A DNA stretch of 64,000 bases, taken from contig WTPW01001158.1 in NCBI GenBank assembly GCA_009809945.1, positions 24,095 to 88,094 on the forward strand, given 5' to 3'. The notes beneath the pieces are model-generated. The model searched no databases and was not told the origin of the DNA. It saw nothing but the letters and a program-made list of their open reading frames with translations. The position numbers and the translations under genes are program-made. The stretch's first letter is position 1; every line of letters starts with the position of its first letter. This DNA is from Gigaspora margarita. Taxonomy: Eukaryota; Glomeromycota; Glomeromycetes; Diversisporales; Gigasporaceae. This document shows positions 1 to 10,569 of the stretch, one piece after another.

Positions 1-633
1 GTGATTGCTAACGCAGGCCAGATAATCTTATATTAAAAATCCCGCGCGGGATCACGCGCGTATCCCGCGCGTTGCCCATCACTACCGTTCGGGCTTATTA
101 GAAAAAATGATTAAGATTGTTCATAAGCACCTATCTCTATGCAATATTAAATAAATCGTGCAAAATTCTTACGAAAAATTTTCTTTTTTTTTGTCTTTTT
201 TACTCTAAAAATTCCACACAAATATGCTGTGTAAAAAACTATTTTTATACAGGAATGTTTATTTGATTTTTTTGTGCATATTGCATATTATTGCTAATTG
301 TTGTGCACAAAACAATACATGAAAACGAATTTTAACCGGTCTCTATGTAGTTGTATTGAAATTGAGATGGCATATAAGTATTATAATCAGGTGAAATATT
401 AATTACGATCAATGCTTAAGCATTCTCTATCATTAACTTCAAAAAAATTTTTGACGATCCATTGGTTTCTAAAACTTCAGCTTCCCAAATATTAGCACTT
501 AAGCTTTAGTTTAGAATCTATCTCTTTTACTTCTAATATCTTAACACCAGTTATTCTTTAACCTATTTCACCAGCAATTTGTTATTAAAACAATAAACAA
601 AAATGGCTTTATAAAATATTCAAACTTTTAAGT

Positions 634-833
634 TAAATATTCTGTTAGTTTTAACTGTTTAAAATTATTTTTTAATAAACCGAAAACTCTATCCAAAATC
701 CGATAGTTATAATGAACTCAAGGTGTGAATTACTTAAATATTCTGTTAGTTTTAACTGTTTAAAATTATTTTTTAATAAACCGAAAACTCTATCCAAAAT
801 CCGATAGTTATAATCAAGGTGTGAATTACTTAT
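634..833. repeat. Tandem duplication, unit about 101 bp
   Basis: A segment starting TAAATATTCTGTTAG and running to GTGTGAATTACTT occurs twice head to tail (about 634-734 and 735-833). The second copy lacks a few bases near its end. No coding content. The near identity of the copies suggests a recent local duplication. Confidence 0.85.
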
Positions 834-1010
834 TTAATAAGTAAGAATTACGTATGAGTTAGCAAAACTCAAAAAATAAATAATAGGAATGCGCACTTAT
901 AACATTCATACTGAGCAAGATATCTAAAAAACATAATACTTTGCACTTTAAAAGTCATACTTTATTGAAATTGACAATTTAAGAACTATTTAATTTTAAT
1001 GTGTAACTTA

Positions 1011-1787
1011 GGGTGTTCTCAAGCAGCACTCTCAATGTGATTATCTAGTGAATGAAATAGTGCTCAACCATTATGGCGTTATTAATTAAACCATTTTTAA
1101 GAACCGATAGTATGGATGTTAACCGATAGTATGGATGTTGAAGGCCGATAGCATGTATGACAATATAATTGAAATATTATTGAAATATGAAACGTAACTT
1201 CTTCAATATGATTAATTTATGATCATGTTTGTGCTCAAGTATTACGACTAATTAAAATGTTGATTGCAATTGATGCTCGAGCAAATATACCTATTATTGT
1301 TTTTATAAATCGAAAAGTAAGTGATGAATCAACGTTTCCAATTTTTGTTTCTTCTTTTTCAGAATTTATTATAACCAATTGAACACAAAAACGGGCCTTT
1401 TTTTATTTGTGCCGAAGATTTTTAGCACAAGTAATAAGGTAATAATTCGTCGACGTTGGTAATGATTTTGAAAACCGATAATGATAATGATAATGTAAAA
1501 AGAATGAAGTACTTGAACAATATTTTTTCTAATCAATCGACCAACATGCACAACTCTATGATAAAAAAAGGACGTTTGGGCCTCTTCTCTTGTTAATTGT
1601 AATGATAAATACCCTTTATCGGTTAAACGTTCTTCCGATAATTAAATTCTCTTTTCATTAATCACATGTTTTTCATTGGAATAATCAATGCAATTAATAC
1701 AATTGATTCGTTAAATTATTTTTTTACTAATTAAAATTTAGCCTCAGTCCTGTTCCGACAGATTTATTAAAGTGCTTGAGAACACCC
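1011..1787. mobile_element. PIF/Harbinger-like non-autonomous TIR element, 777 bp
   Basis: Left end GGGTGTTCTCAAGCA and right end TGCTTGAGAACACCC are inverted copies, and each is flanked outside by TTA (1008-1010 and 1788-1790). A TTA/TAA target duplication with G-rich short TIRs is the signature of PIF/Harbinger elements. No transposase is encoded; the interior is AT-rich, with a small tandem of a 19-bp unit (AACCGATAGTATGGATGTT) at about 1101-1139. Assignment to the superfamily rests on TSD and TIR only. Confidence 0.7.
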
Positions 1788-2635
1788 TTAATTATACTTT
1801 ATTGATTAGGAAATTTAAGAATAAAATATCCATAAAGTTAATGTGATGCATAATGCATAATCAAATAAATCAATCTATCAATTTCAATAAATAATTTATT
1901 TAATGTTAAACAGTTTTGATATTATAAATTTAAAGATCACAGCCACACATTGTGACAACAACATGAAGTTGCATTTTTAACCATTGATTCAATATAAACT
2001 ATAGATGCAGCAACTTGTTACGTCAAAAAGATAAGCAACGTATGTTGTAACTAATATTAGACGTGATCCAGAATGTGACAAAAGTAATTTGACAATAATA
2101 AAGAAATTCTACTTTGACTCTGCTTAACTATTGTTGATACTATTAATTCACGTTATGACTGCCACTTAACCCATAAGTTGATAAATAGAAAATCTGCGAC
2201 GTTAAATTAAACTCTAATCTTATCATAATTTATGAACTTTGAAATTGAAGAAATTAATATTTCTACATACAAATATATAAATAAGAAGTTTTAACACTTC
2301 AAGAAACATGAAAATTTAATGTGAACACGGTTGATTAATAAACATTTGATGCGAACACGTTGACTATTTGGTCATTTTACAATATATCATACGTTTTAAA
2401 TGATTGTGTTTTCTTAAATTAAGAATTTTATTATATTATATTAAAGAGCCGTAGTCCGTTCTATTAGTAAAAATTTTTAAAACATTCCAATTTTATCAAT
2501 AAGCACATTGAAATCATGAAAGAAATTTAAATAGATAAGTTTAGAACTAAACTTTGCTTATCTTCACTGTAAAGTTTATTATAATGAGAATGACTTGTAC
2601 TATGCGTCGGATAGCATGGCACCATTGAACGGAAT
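1788..2635. other. AT-rich stretch without recognised gene
   Basis: I see no open frame with protein-like composition, no TIR pair with TSD and no RNA gene here. It is simple AT-rich noncoding sequence. Confidence 0.5.
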
Positions 2636-2880
2636 TTTACAGGAAGGTCACCAAAGTTCCGGGTCGGATGCGTCGGACATAGGTCGGCGTTTAGCCTTAG
2701 TTGTTAGTAGGTTCTATAGCAAAATTATCAGTTGGGCATTTTTTAATTAATGAATGAATATGATTTATTAGTAAAATTTTTTATGATCTTGGGGCAAAAT
2801 TGATCAATTCCGAATCAGCCGACCATGATTCTATGCATCCGACGTATTCCGACTCGGAATTTTGGCGACCATCCTATATG
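2636..2880 (+). mobile_element. MITE-like repeat, family G, copy 1
   Basis: This repeat of about 240 bp has GC-richer ends that are inverted copies (GGTCACCAAAGTTCCGGGTC at the left; the reverse complement of the right end reads GGTCGCCAAAATTCCGAGTC) and a conserved AT-rich core (TTATTAGTAAAATTTTTTAT). Two more copies are at 3490-3715 (inverted) and 60585-60830. The exact boundaries and TSD are not clear. Confidence 0.75.
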
Positions 2881-2889
2881 AGTACTATA

Positions 2890-3489
2890 TGAGTTCATAG
2901 AACGCCCTTATCGGTGTCACTATCGAATAGGGAGAGCGTCAGATAAGGGAGCCGAGTTTAGTCAGTCAATAGTGAACAAGAGAAGGAATACATAAGGCCG
3001 GTTTATAATTATGAAGAAAGGGATTCATGAGGAAACGATACAAAAATAAATGAAAGTAAAGAGATACGATATAACAAGCATTCACTAAGAAGTCTTGATT
3101 ATAAAAGAGGAATCATTAAAATAATGCCTAATGTTCACTAAAAATACATGAAGAGCGAATACATCGGACTTATATACATGTTCGATATACATAAATAATT
3201 AAACTATTCAATTGTCGGATCAACTTCCTTCCGATATTACTAAGCTTTAATTCCTACAACACCAGTAAACTTCCCTTCGCATTATTATCTTTACCAAGAC
3301 ATTACACCCGAAACATTAACCTTGAAATCTGCTTTACTAAATCTTCATCGTTCTAGCAAATCCGCGATAATATAAGAAAGCTTGATTGTTCAACGATGCT
3401 TAATATTGTCCTTGCATCGAACCAATTCAACTTTCACGCGTCACAGATTAATTAGTATGGAATTCGGGTATGGTAATTAAATATAACTC
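2890..3489. other. Noncoding spacer of less AT-rich composition
   Basis: The stretch between two family G repeats has a more balanced composition than its surroundings but no protein-like frame. It could be a solo LTR or another old element; I could not find matching termini or a target duplication, so this is left open. Confidence 0.35.
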
Positions 3490-3715
3490 ATAAAGGAGGG
3501 CCCCAAAAAGTCCGGGTCGGGATACATCGGAGTGCATAGGAATCAGATCAGAATTGATCGATTTTGCCCCAAGATCATAAAAAATTTTACTAATAAATCA
3601 TATCCATTCATTAAGTAAAAAATGCTCAACTGATAATTTTGCTAACAACTGTGGCTAAATGCCGACCTAGATCCAACGCATCTGACCCGGAAATATGGAG
3701 ATAGCCCTGTAAAAA
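3490..3715 (-). mobile_element. MITE-like repeat, family G, copy 2 (inverted)
   Basis: The core and both GC-richer ends match the 2636-2880 repeat in reverse orientation (AGTCCGGGTCGGGATACATC at the left, GACCCGGAAATATGGAGATA at the right). Together with copy 1 it makes a large inverted repeat around 2890-3489. Confidence 0.75.
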
Positions 3716-3719
3716 TCAG

Positions 3720-4270
3720 TTAGCACATCTATAGAAATCATTGCGGGCTTTATTTTGATTGGCCAATTTTTGTAGATCAACCCGTGATATAGTAAAAATT
3801 TTATTGATTAATCGAAGTTAATCAAAATTAATCGTTCTAAATTACCACGAAGAAAAAAAACTGATATGTATAAAAATAACTATCTATACTAAAATTAATA
3901 CCAGCAGAAGTCTTTATAATGAAATCTCGATAATTTTAAATCTAAAACTATAAGCTTGTTACGAACAAAATTCCAACAAACCAATATTTTATTAAAGAAA
4001 TAAGTCCTAACAAATTACAATCAAAAAAAGAAAAAAAAACTTCAAAAACAAACTAAAAATGAAAAGTACAAGAAATAAATATTTGATCTTATTCTAGCAC
4101 ACTAATAGCTAAAAAAAAAAATAATCAAAACCAACTTCTAGTGCTGCTCCAATATCAAACTAATCTTTAATTTTATTTAATAATTGTTATGTAGTTATAG
4201 TACCACTACTTTGCCTTAACTCTTCTCACGAAATCTATAAACCTTATGACTCTCAACTTCATATTCTTAG
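3720..4270. other. AT-rich stretch, nothing recognised
   Basis: Simple-sequence A/T runs and no credible coding frame. Nothing further seen. Confidence 0.5.
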
Positions 4271-4279
4271 CCTATATTA

Positions 4280-4382
4280 GGCGAGACCAACTGGATTCGG
4301 TGTTTTACATTACCCCCCCCCCCTCTCCTCATCGGGAGGGTGGGGGGGGTAATGTAAAACACCGAATCCAGTTGGTCTCGCC
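4280..4382. mobile_element. 103-bp perfect hairpin flanked by TTA (Harbinger-type MITE)
   Basis: The two halves are almost perfect inverted copies: GGCGAGACCAACTGGATTCG at the left end and its complement at the right end, each arm closing with a run of eight or more C (left) or G (right). TTA is present directly outside both ends (4277-4279, 4383-4385). Length, TSD and G-start TIR fit a PIF/Harbinger-type MITE reduced to its TIRs. Confidence 0.75.
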
Positions 4383-4450
4383 TTATAGTCAGGTTTTATA
4401 TTAGTTGTGACTTCGAAGAATAAGTTTTCATAAAATACGTAAAAAACAGC

Positions 4451-4860
4451 TTAAATTGCCAAGTTTAATTGGCTATAAATTAAACTTGAATGTTCAAACA
4501 TACCTCTCATCTAACTTCCGTGGATTACCAAATTACTTTGACAGGTTATAGACCAGAATGTACTCTTGCTTTTTTTTGGTATCGAGTTTGGCCAATTCGT
4601 TTCCGTGGCTTAAATTGCCAAGTTTAATTGATTTATTGAGCCTATAAATTAAACTTGAATGTTCTCTCATCTAACTTCCGTGGATTACCAAATTACTTTG
4701 ACAGGTTATAAACCAGAAGGTACTCTTGCTTTTTTTTGGTATCGAGTTTGGCCAATTCGTTTCCGTGGCTGCCAACCCATTTTTGTAACTGCAAAACGTT
4801 ACGCCACTATGTGGAACATACTGTGTCGATCATCCAATCCCGCTATGTTTCTATAGAAGG
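4451..4860 (+). pseudogene. Tandemly duplicated fragment of an unrecognised coding sequence
   Basis: About 160 bp is repeated head to tail (4451-4607 and 4608-4769) with few differences. Both copies keep one frame reading HLTSVDYQITLTGY and then FFWYRVWPIRFRG, and the second copy continues for about 25 more codons to a stop near 4856. The retained frame in both copies suggests an exon fragment, but I do not recognise the protein and see no splice sites that would connect it to anything. It could equally be a repeat that is open by chance. Confidence 0.35.
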
Positions 4861-5332
4861 ACATATATGGAAATCGAGATAACTATAATAGTAATAAGAA
4901 AGATCTATACATGGTAATAACGTAGGTAAGTATAGAGAAACAAATTAGGAAAGGGACGAAGGATAAAATTAGTAGCAAGGTAGGACGATGTAAGGAAGTT
5001 CGGAAGTATGATAATTATTATTATGTAAGGGAAAATGATATAAGGCTGGGTATAATAAGGAAATGCTGTGGGCACAGAAATTTTACTATAAGTAACATCG
5101 GGAGTTACGGCAAAAATCGGGTGTGATTTTTTAACGTTTATTTGGATTATTGATAATCTTTGCCAAATTCAAAATAAAATTTTCATTATAAAGCAGATTC
5201 ACCTTTCACTTAACGACATAACTATGCTTTATTTTTGAAAAGGGTAACGATTATATGAAAATACAAGATTTTTAGGATTACATCCCATATTACGTAGAGT
5301 ACGGTAATTGCATTTACATATGGCAGTCAAAA

Positions 5333-5570
5333 GTAGAAACCAAGGAATTTGACCTTTTTTTAAAAAATGAGTTTTTGGATTAATAATTAGGTATATTTTT
5401 AAAGCTAAATATTTTTTATTTAATAACGAAAATATAATCAATGTAGAAACCAAGGAATTTGACCTTTTTTTTAAAAAAATGAGTTTTTGGATTAATAATT
5501 AGATTTTTTTTTTTTTTTTTTTTAATTTTAATGGTGAATAATTAGATTTTTTATTTAATAACGAAAATAT
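5333..5570. repeat. Imperfect tandem duplication of about 110 bp
   Basis: The block with GAAACCAAGGAATTTGACC, a T-run, GAGTTTTTGGATTAATAATT and then AACGAAAATATAATCAAT occurs at about 5333-5442 and again at about 5443-5575. The second copy is expanded by a poly-T tract (about 5504-5523). Confidence 0.8.
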
Positions 5571-5809
5571 AATCAATTAGTAAATTTTAAAGTTATTTAT
5601 AGTCGTTTTAAGACTTTTAATGATAAAATCCGGAAAATCTAAAAATAGATCAATGTCTTTCGTCACAATTGTTTATATTTGGTAGTTAATTATCATTCAG
5701 TTGAAATAACAAACAGGTTTAAAATCCGGAAATGTTATTTTTAGATCTGTTTGTTTTGTGTAACAAAACATGCTTTGCCAACCTTGGTTTCTACTTCGAC
5801 CGGCTTTTA

Positions 5810-6262
5810 TTTGTGCCGGTAATACAAACTCCTAAAAAGGCAACTACCAATCAGTGAATTCAAATTTTGATCGTTCCGGATCCGGATCAACCCGTCACGA
5901 ATTCCGAACACGTGCAGAAGAAGAAAAAAGCGAAAATACACCAAAACTAGTGTTTAAATCGACCTTTGTGCACTGATTAAAAATGTCGGGGACGAAATTT
6001 TACATATAATAGCAACTGTCTATGGCTATATCTCCTAAAGTTAACCTCCTAATCTTAACTTTGTGTTTTTACACACAAAATTAAATTTCCTTTTTTGGAG
6101 GTCGGTTAAAGCGGAGGGAAATTCAGTTAGGGTGCGGGTTACCATTTTGATGCAGTTAGAAGGACTTTTATATATAGATATCAAGAATCTAATTTATGCA
6201 GTATGTAGATCATATATTGAATTAAATCCGTCCCCTTTTTTGGGTTGTAATACCGGCACAAA
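5810..6262. mobile_element. TA-flanked TIR element (Tc1/mariner-type MITE), upstream of the Sel1 gene
   Basis: The left end TTTGTGCCGGTAATACAAAC pairs with the right end, whose reverse complement reads TTTGTGCCGGTATTACAACC. TA lies outside both ends (5808-5809 and 6263-6264). The interior contains no transposase. A related element lies at 27327-27603 upstream of the acyltransferase gene; the two share TIR layout and an internal block (GTGTTTAAA followed by a CACTNATT motif). It ends about 58 bp before the Sel1 start codon, so it probably contributes to the promoter or 5' UTR. Confidence 0.75.
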
Positions 6263-6320
6263 TAATATATATTGTACACATTTCGTAATGTAATGTTTCA
6301 AACTCTTTTCTTGCGTCAAA

Positions 6321-7004
6321 ATGTCAAATTACAAAAATATATTTGAAAAAATCGACAATTCATCAGATATTACTCAAATAACCAACAATATTACTCAATT
6401 GAATTTAGAAGATAACAATTTACATTATCTTTCAGAAATTGTAAAAGGGATATGTAATCTTTATAATGAAGAAAGATTGAAAGGCAAAAATACTCGTTCA
6501 ATTCTTGAGACGTTAGAACAATTTCTAATAAAGAAAAAGCAAAATCCAGTTAATATTATCGATTTTTGCTTAGTTGATCAAACCAATCCAACGATTCAAT
6601 TCGTTCTTGCAAGTTGCTATCATTATGGTAAATGGGTAGAAAAAGATGAACATAAGGCATTCATTTATTATCAAAAATCTGCAGAGATGGCTGACGTTAA
6701 AGGAACATATAATGTTGGAGATTGTTATCGAAATGGAATTGGAGTTGTAAAGGATGAACATAAGGCATTCATTTATTATCTAAAATCTGCAGAGATGGGT
6801 TTAGCTAGTGGAACATATAAAGTTGGATATTGTTATCTTCATGGAATTGGAGTTGAAAAGGATAAACATAAGGCATTCATTTATTTTCAAAAATCTGCAG
6901 AGATGGGTTTAGCTAGTGGGATGTTAAAAGTCGCGGAATGTTATAGAAATGGAATTGGAATAACAAGGGATTCACATAAAGCAAAATACTGGTATCAAAG
7001 GTAA
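6321..7004 (+). CDS. Sel1-like repeat protein
   Basis: The 227-residue product has an N-terminal region (about 1-90) without a recognised domain, followed by four Sel1-type (SLR, TPR-like) repeats of 36 residues at about 91-126, 127-162, 163-198 and 199-227, the last one cut short. Each carries the HKAFIYYxKSAEMG helix and the CYxNGIGVxKD turn typical of the family. Sel1 repeats form alpha-solenoid scaffolds for protein-protein contacts; in Glomeromycotina such proteins are very numerous and often joined to kinases. Repeats 2 and 3 are very similar at DNA level, so the array expanded recently. The ATG at 6321 has no in-frame rival upstream. The stop overlaps a good donor (AG then GTAAAT at 7001), so this could be only the first exon of a longer gene, possibly the kinase downstream, but the splice phases do not fit directly. 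No signal peptide or membrane segment is seen. Confidence 0.85.
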   Translation: MSNYKNIFEKIDNSSDITQITNNITQLNLEDNNLHYLSEIVKGICNLYNEERLKGKNTRSILETLEQFLIKKKQNPVNIIDFCLVDQTNPTIQFVLASCYHYGKWVEKDEHKAFIYYQKSAEMADVKGTYNVGDCYRNGIGVVKDEHKAFIYYLKSAEMGLASGTYKVGYCYLHGIGVEKDKHKAFIYFQKSAEMGLASGMLKVAECYRNGIGITRDSHKAKYWYQR

Positions 7005-7025
7005 ATTTTAATTTAAACATAAGTC

Positions 7026-7168
7026 ATGGCGCACCACATGCAAAAAATATGATATGATCAAGTGTAATTGAGTCCGAAAAATAAAATTAAAAATTTTAAA
7101 GATGATAATTTTATTATTAATTGCACCTGATCTTGAAATTCAATTGATAATTTGTGGTCGTGCTACGT
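7026..7168. mobile_element. Short TIR element between the Sel1 and kinase genes (candidate)
   Basis: The left part (GGCGCACCACATGCAAAAAA, then TGATCAAGTGTAATT) is roughly complementary to the right part (AATTGCACCTGATC, then TTTGTGGTCGTGCT). The motif GATCAGGTGTAAT recurs near 32540 and 33490, which supports a small dispersed family. No clear TSD. Confidence 0.45.
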
Positions 7169-7311
7169 TTATATATACATATTTAACAACTTCAAATATT
7201 TAAATCTCCGATTAGGGAAAAAGATTTAACATCAGGTATTATCTCCGGTATTATCATTATTATAATGCTTTATAATTTTTAAAATCTATAATTGATTAAT
7301 TTTATAAATAA

Positions 7312-8496
7312 ATATTAGCGGCGAATAAATATGATTGGCAGCATAATCTTGAAATTGATGATAATTTGAAAAAAATATTGACAGAAAATAAATATCAGCT
7401 ATTGTGGATTCCTTATGATGATTTTAAAAATATTAATGAGATAGGTAAAGGAGGGTTTGCAACTGTATATTATGCTAGATGGAATGATAAAAGTCAAAAT
7501 TTGTACAGACCTGTTGCGCTTAAATTGCTCCATGATTCAAATAATTATCACGAGGAATTTATAAATGAGGTAATCTTTATTAAATATTTTTACCGATTAA
7601 TATATTTACTCATGATTTATTATTTATTAATAATTTGTATTTATAATTTTTTTTTTATTAATTAGTTAAAAGCATATTGCGATATCGGACTTAAAGATCC
7701 AACTTTTTTAAAATGTTTTGGTATATCCAAAGATAAAGCTTCTGGAAATTATATACTTGTCATGAAATATGCTTCAAAAGGTAGTTTGCGCAAAAATCTA
7801 CATATTATATCGAAAATGGATTGGAAAGATAAATTGAATCTGCTACAAAGTATTGCAACAGATCTTCGGATAATACATTCTCATGATCTTATACATCGGG
7901 ATTTACATAGTGGAAATATATTACAAAGTGACTTGAAAAGTGCTTACATTGCTGATTTAGGATTTTCAATGGCAGCTAATATTGCGACAAAATCAGATGA
8001 GATTTTTGGAATTTTACCTTATATTGCTCCTGAGGTTTTGATCAACCAACGGTACACTAAAGCATCAGACATTTATTCATTTGGTATAATTATGTGGGAA
8101 ATTTTATATGGAAAAGCTGTGTCGTACAATCAAAAACTTGCTATGTCACAACTTTGTTTTTTATTGTGTTATCATGATTTAAAACCTGCTGTTAATAAAG
8201 ATGCTCCACAATGTTACGTAAATCTTATGAAAAAATGTTGGGATAAAAATTTCGAGAAACGTTCATCTGCAAAAGATCTTTGTGAAATTTTTGAAAAATG
8301 GCAAAATGATGAAAATGTTTTGTTAGGGCTAAATGAATCCAATTCAATACTTGTGAATATTCAAGATTCATACTATGAGAAGATGTTCAATTGTGGAAGC
8401 AAGTTCATCAACTCACGTGAAATCACTGAAAAATTTTCTGAAATGGCTTTACTCAGTAAGGGGATTGAACTTTTTGATATTCCTGATGACTTTTGA
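7312..8496 (+). CDS. Tyrosine-kinase-like (TKL) protein kinase, one intron
   Basis: Two exons join cleanly: about 7312-7569 and 7666-8496, giving roughly 345 residues or more. Visible kinase landmarks are the glycine loop GKGGFA (7444-7461), the VALK lysine (7522-7524), HRDLHSGN with the catalytic Asp at 7900, a DLG in place of DFG (7954-7962), the APE motif (about 8026) and the conserved DIYSFGIIMWEILYG helix. Retention of K, both D residues and APE argues for an active enzyme. DLG is common in the greatly expanded kinase family of Rhizophagus and is not by itself a loss of function. The 5' end is unresolved: the frame is open from 7312 with protein-like sequence, but no ATG lies before the glycine loop, so at least one upstream exon is missing from my model. 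The C-terminal tail (after about 8310) is acidic and Ser-rich and has no named domain. Substrate and pathway are unknown. An AATAAA polyadenylation-type signal follows the stop at about 8510. Confidence 0.88.
7570..7665 (+). other. Spliceosomal intron in the kinase gene, 96 bp
   Basis: The donor reads GAG|GTAATC and the acceptor TTAATTAG|TTA. Removing it joins HEEFINE to LKAYCDIG in phase 0, in the region before the hinge where the kinase family is continuous. The intron is strongly AT-rich with a T-run before the acceptor. Confidence 0.92.
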
Positions 8497-8499
8497 TTT

Positions 8500-9110
8500 T
8501 TTTTTTAAAAAAATAAAGATTTTATGTTAAAAAGTTTAATTAAGGGAAGATCGCAGATAAATGGTATAAAATGATTGACATTTTATAATAAATCACGGTG
8601 GACATTTAAAAGTAAATTTCTATAGTGTGTGAATGGGGCTTTTTTTACATATAAAAGTATTTTTTTTTACTAAGCAAACCTTTTATAATTTCTAATTAAA
8701 CTTTGCAGAACCAACTTTTCTGATTCTAATGATAGTTAAATCATTAAAATCGCGTTAGTATATGACATATTATGAGTATTTATTGATTGTTTACTATAGG
8801 GTTTTTTGGAAATGTACAGCATTCCACTTCTATATAAGGCAATTAGTAAAACTGCGCCGATTTTTACTATGAAATTTTGACCCTTTAACTGCGGATTGCC
8901 ACTTAAGCATTATTGGATAATCATTAATTATTAATTCACCCAAATTTGATTATAAAAATACTATAGCTTACAAATCATGAATTAAATTCATTTTTATTTT
9001 TTTTAAAACATACTATTCCCTATAAGATTAGCATATGTTAATATTGAAATAATTGTATATTTATTTTTAGGGAAAATTACATATTAGGGGCCTGAAAAAT
9101 GTAAACAATT
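8500..9110. other. 3' flank of the kinase gene, AT-rich
   Basis: There is no gene-like frame. Around 8690-8770 a motif (TTTTCTGATTCTAATGATAG and the following TAAATCATTAAAAT) recurs at 11740 and 43640, which marks a dispersed repeat family. Confidence 0.4.
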
Positions 9111-9114
9111 ACAA

Positions 9115-9355
9115 GGCTACAAAAATAAACTGCCTATAAAATGAACTGTCTATAAATTAATTGCTTATAAAATAAATTTATCAACAAAATATATTGTTTA
9201 TAAATAAATTGTCTTTATCTTTAAAATAAACTTATCTTATAAATAAACTGTAAACTTGTCTCTAAAAAATATATTATCTTTAAAATAAACTGTCTATGAA
9301 TTAATTCCTATAAAATAAATTTCGTTATAAAATAAACTGTCTATAAAATAATTGG
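9115..9355. repeat. Degenerate tandem repeat (CTGTCTATAAAATAAA-like)
   Basis: Many imperfect copies of a 15-20 bp unit combining ACTGTCTATAAA and AATAAATT follow each other. The array has no coding capacity. Confidence 0.6.
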
Positions 9356-9369
9356 ATTGATCTTAGTAT

Positions 9370-10330
9370 AGATGGGTATATAGTATTATTATACAAACAA
9401 AATATATAAAATTAGCTATTTAATTTAAATTAAGTAAATTTATAAATATCGCAATTTATTTTTTTTAGCAATTATTTGTTTTTAGCAATTTAGCTATCTA
9501 TAAGTCATTGCTTGAGAACAGCTTTAGCGAGCTAATTAATCAGATAGACATCATTGTCTAATTACAATAACAAGATAGATACCGCATCTGATCAGCATGT
9601 AATTCCGCGCGTAATGCTTGGATTTTTTTTTTTTTGGATCCCGCGTGGTCAGGCCAGATCTGAGGGTGAGGTAAAGTTTTGACCCATTTCATTAAGATTT
9701 CGAAATATGAAAAAACCTATCCTGCGAATCATGTAGGGATGTTTGGAAAACGTGACATAACTCTTTATATACATGTTTTAATTGAATTTGTTGTAGCACG
9801 ATTAATGACACATATGAAAAGCAAACAAACAGTTAAGAAGCATAATTAATGACTCATGAAACTTTCTATTCTTCACTTAAGGTATAACGGTTGTAATTAC
9901 TAAATAAGTCATATGCTCTTACATGATTAAATTCATTGCCATCAGCTTTCGCAATCATCAAACAATGTCATACTAAATAAAGAGCCAAACTCTTCGTTTC
10001 CAATTTTTTTAACAAATAATCTAATATCATATGCGAAAGCTCTAAGTTGAAATGCTTTTGTGCAATTATCAGTATCCTTATTTATACTGCATCTTTGTTG
10101 CTCCACATTGTAGATTTTACTTTATGTTTTCATATTCTCTATAATGTGCACATTTCCATATTTAAGTTCACTTTGTAATCATAAAATATTTTTATTTCAC
10201 ACTTTAAATGAATATAAATAACTTTAATGCCTACTGACTAAATTAATGGGAATGAAATGCTTGTATGGCAAATAATTTTATAAATGAGGAATTACAGAGT
10301 TACAGCATTGTGGCTGTACAATATTAGGGC
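9370..10330. other. Noncoding stretch
   Basis: AT-rich sequence without a credible frame. The GC-rich patches CCGCGCG (about 9604) and GGATCCCGCG (about 9637) resemble those at 46-75 of the window and may be remnants of one repeat. Confidence 0.35.
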
Positions 10331-10338
10331 ATTACGGC

Positions 10339-10559
10339 AGGACCCAGATAATTCTAAAAAAGGTACAATTACTAAAACCGGACATGTTTTTATTAAATTT
10401 GACTATTTTTTGGCCCAAACCTTTCTAAATTCTGGTAAATTAAAATTTAATTTTTATTTGGGCCAGAATTAAAAAAAGTTTGGACCAAAAAGGTGGACAA
10501 AATGCCCGAAAATTTACTTTTAACACACTTGTACCTCTATTAGTATTATCCGGGTCCTT
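10339..10559. mobile_element. hAT-like MITE, 221 bp
   Basis: The left end AGGACCCAGATAATTCTAAA pairs with the right end (reverse complement AAGGACCCGGATAATACTAA). Flanks are ATTACGGC (10331-10338) and ATCACGGC (10560-10567), an 8-bp target duplication with one mismatch. The interior has a second hairpin around the motif TTTTTGGCCCAAACC. An 8-bp TSD fits hAT. Confidence 0.65.
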
Positions 10560-10569
10560 ATCACGGCAT

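Noticed and set aside
46-75. CCCGCGCGGG palindrome as a regulatory site
   Set aside because: Related GC-rich patches occur at 9604-9645 in noncoding DNA and no gene is near. It is more likely part of a repeat truncated by the window edge.
6990-7342. Direct splice of the Sel1 frame to the kinase frame
   Set aside because: Donor phase at 7000 and the available acceptors at 7318 and 7341 do not preserve the kinase frame. Kept as two entries with the link noted as a possibility.
10284-10472. 62-residue open frame
   Set aside because: It lies mostly inside the 10339-10559 MITE and has no protein-like features.
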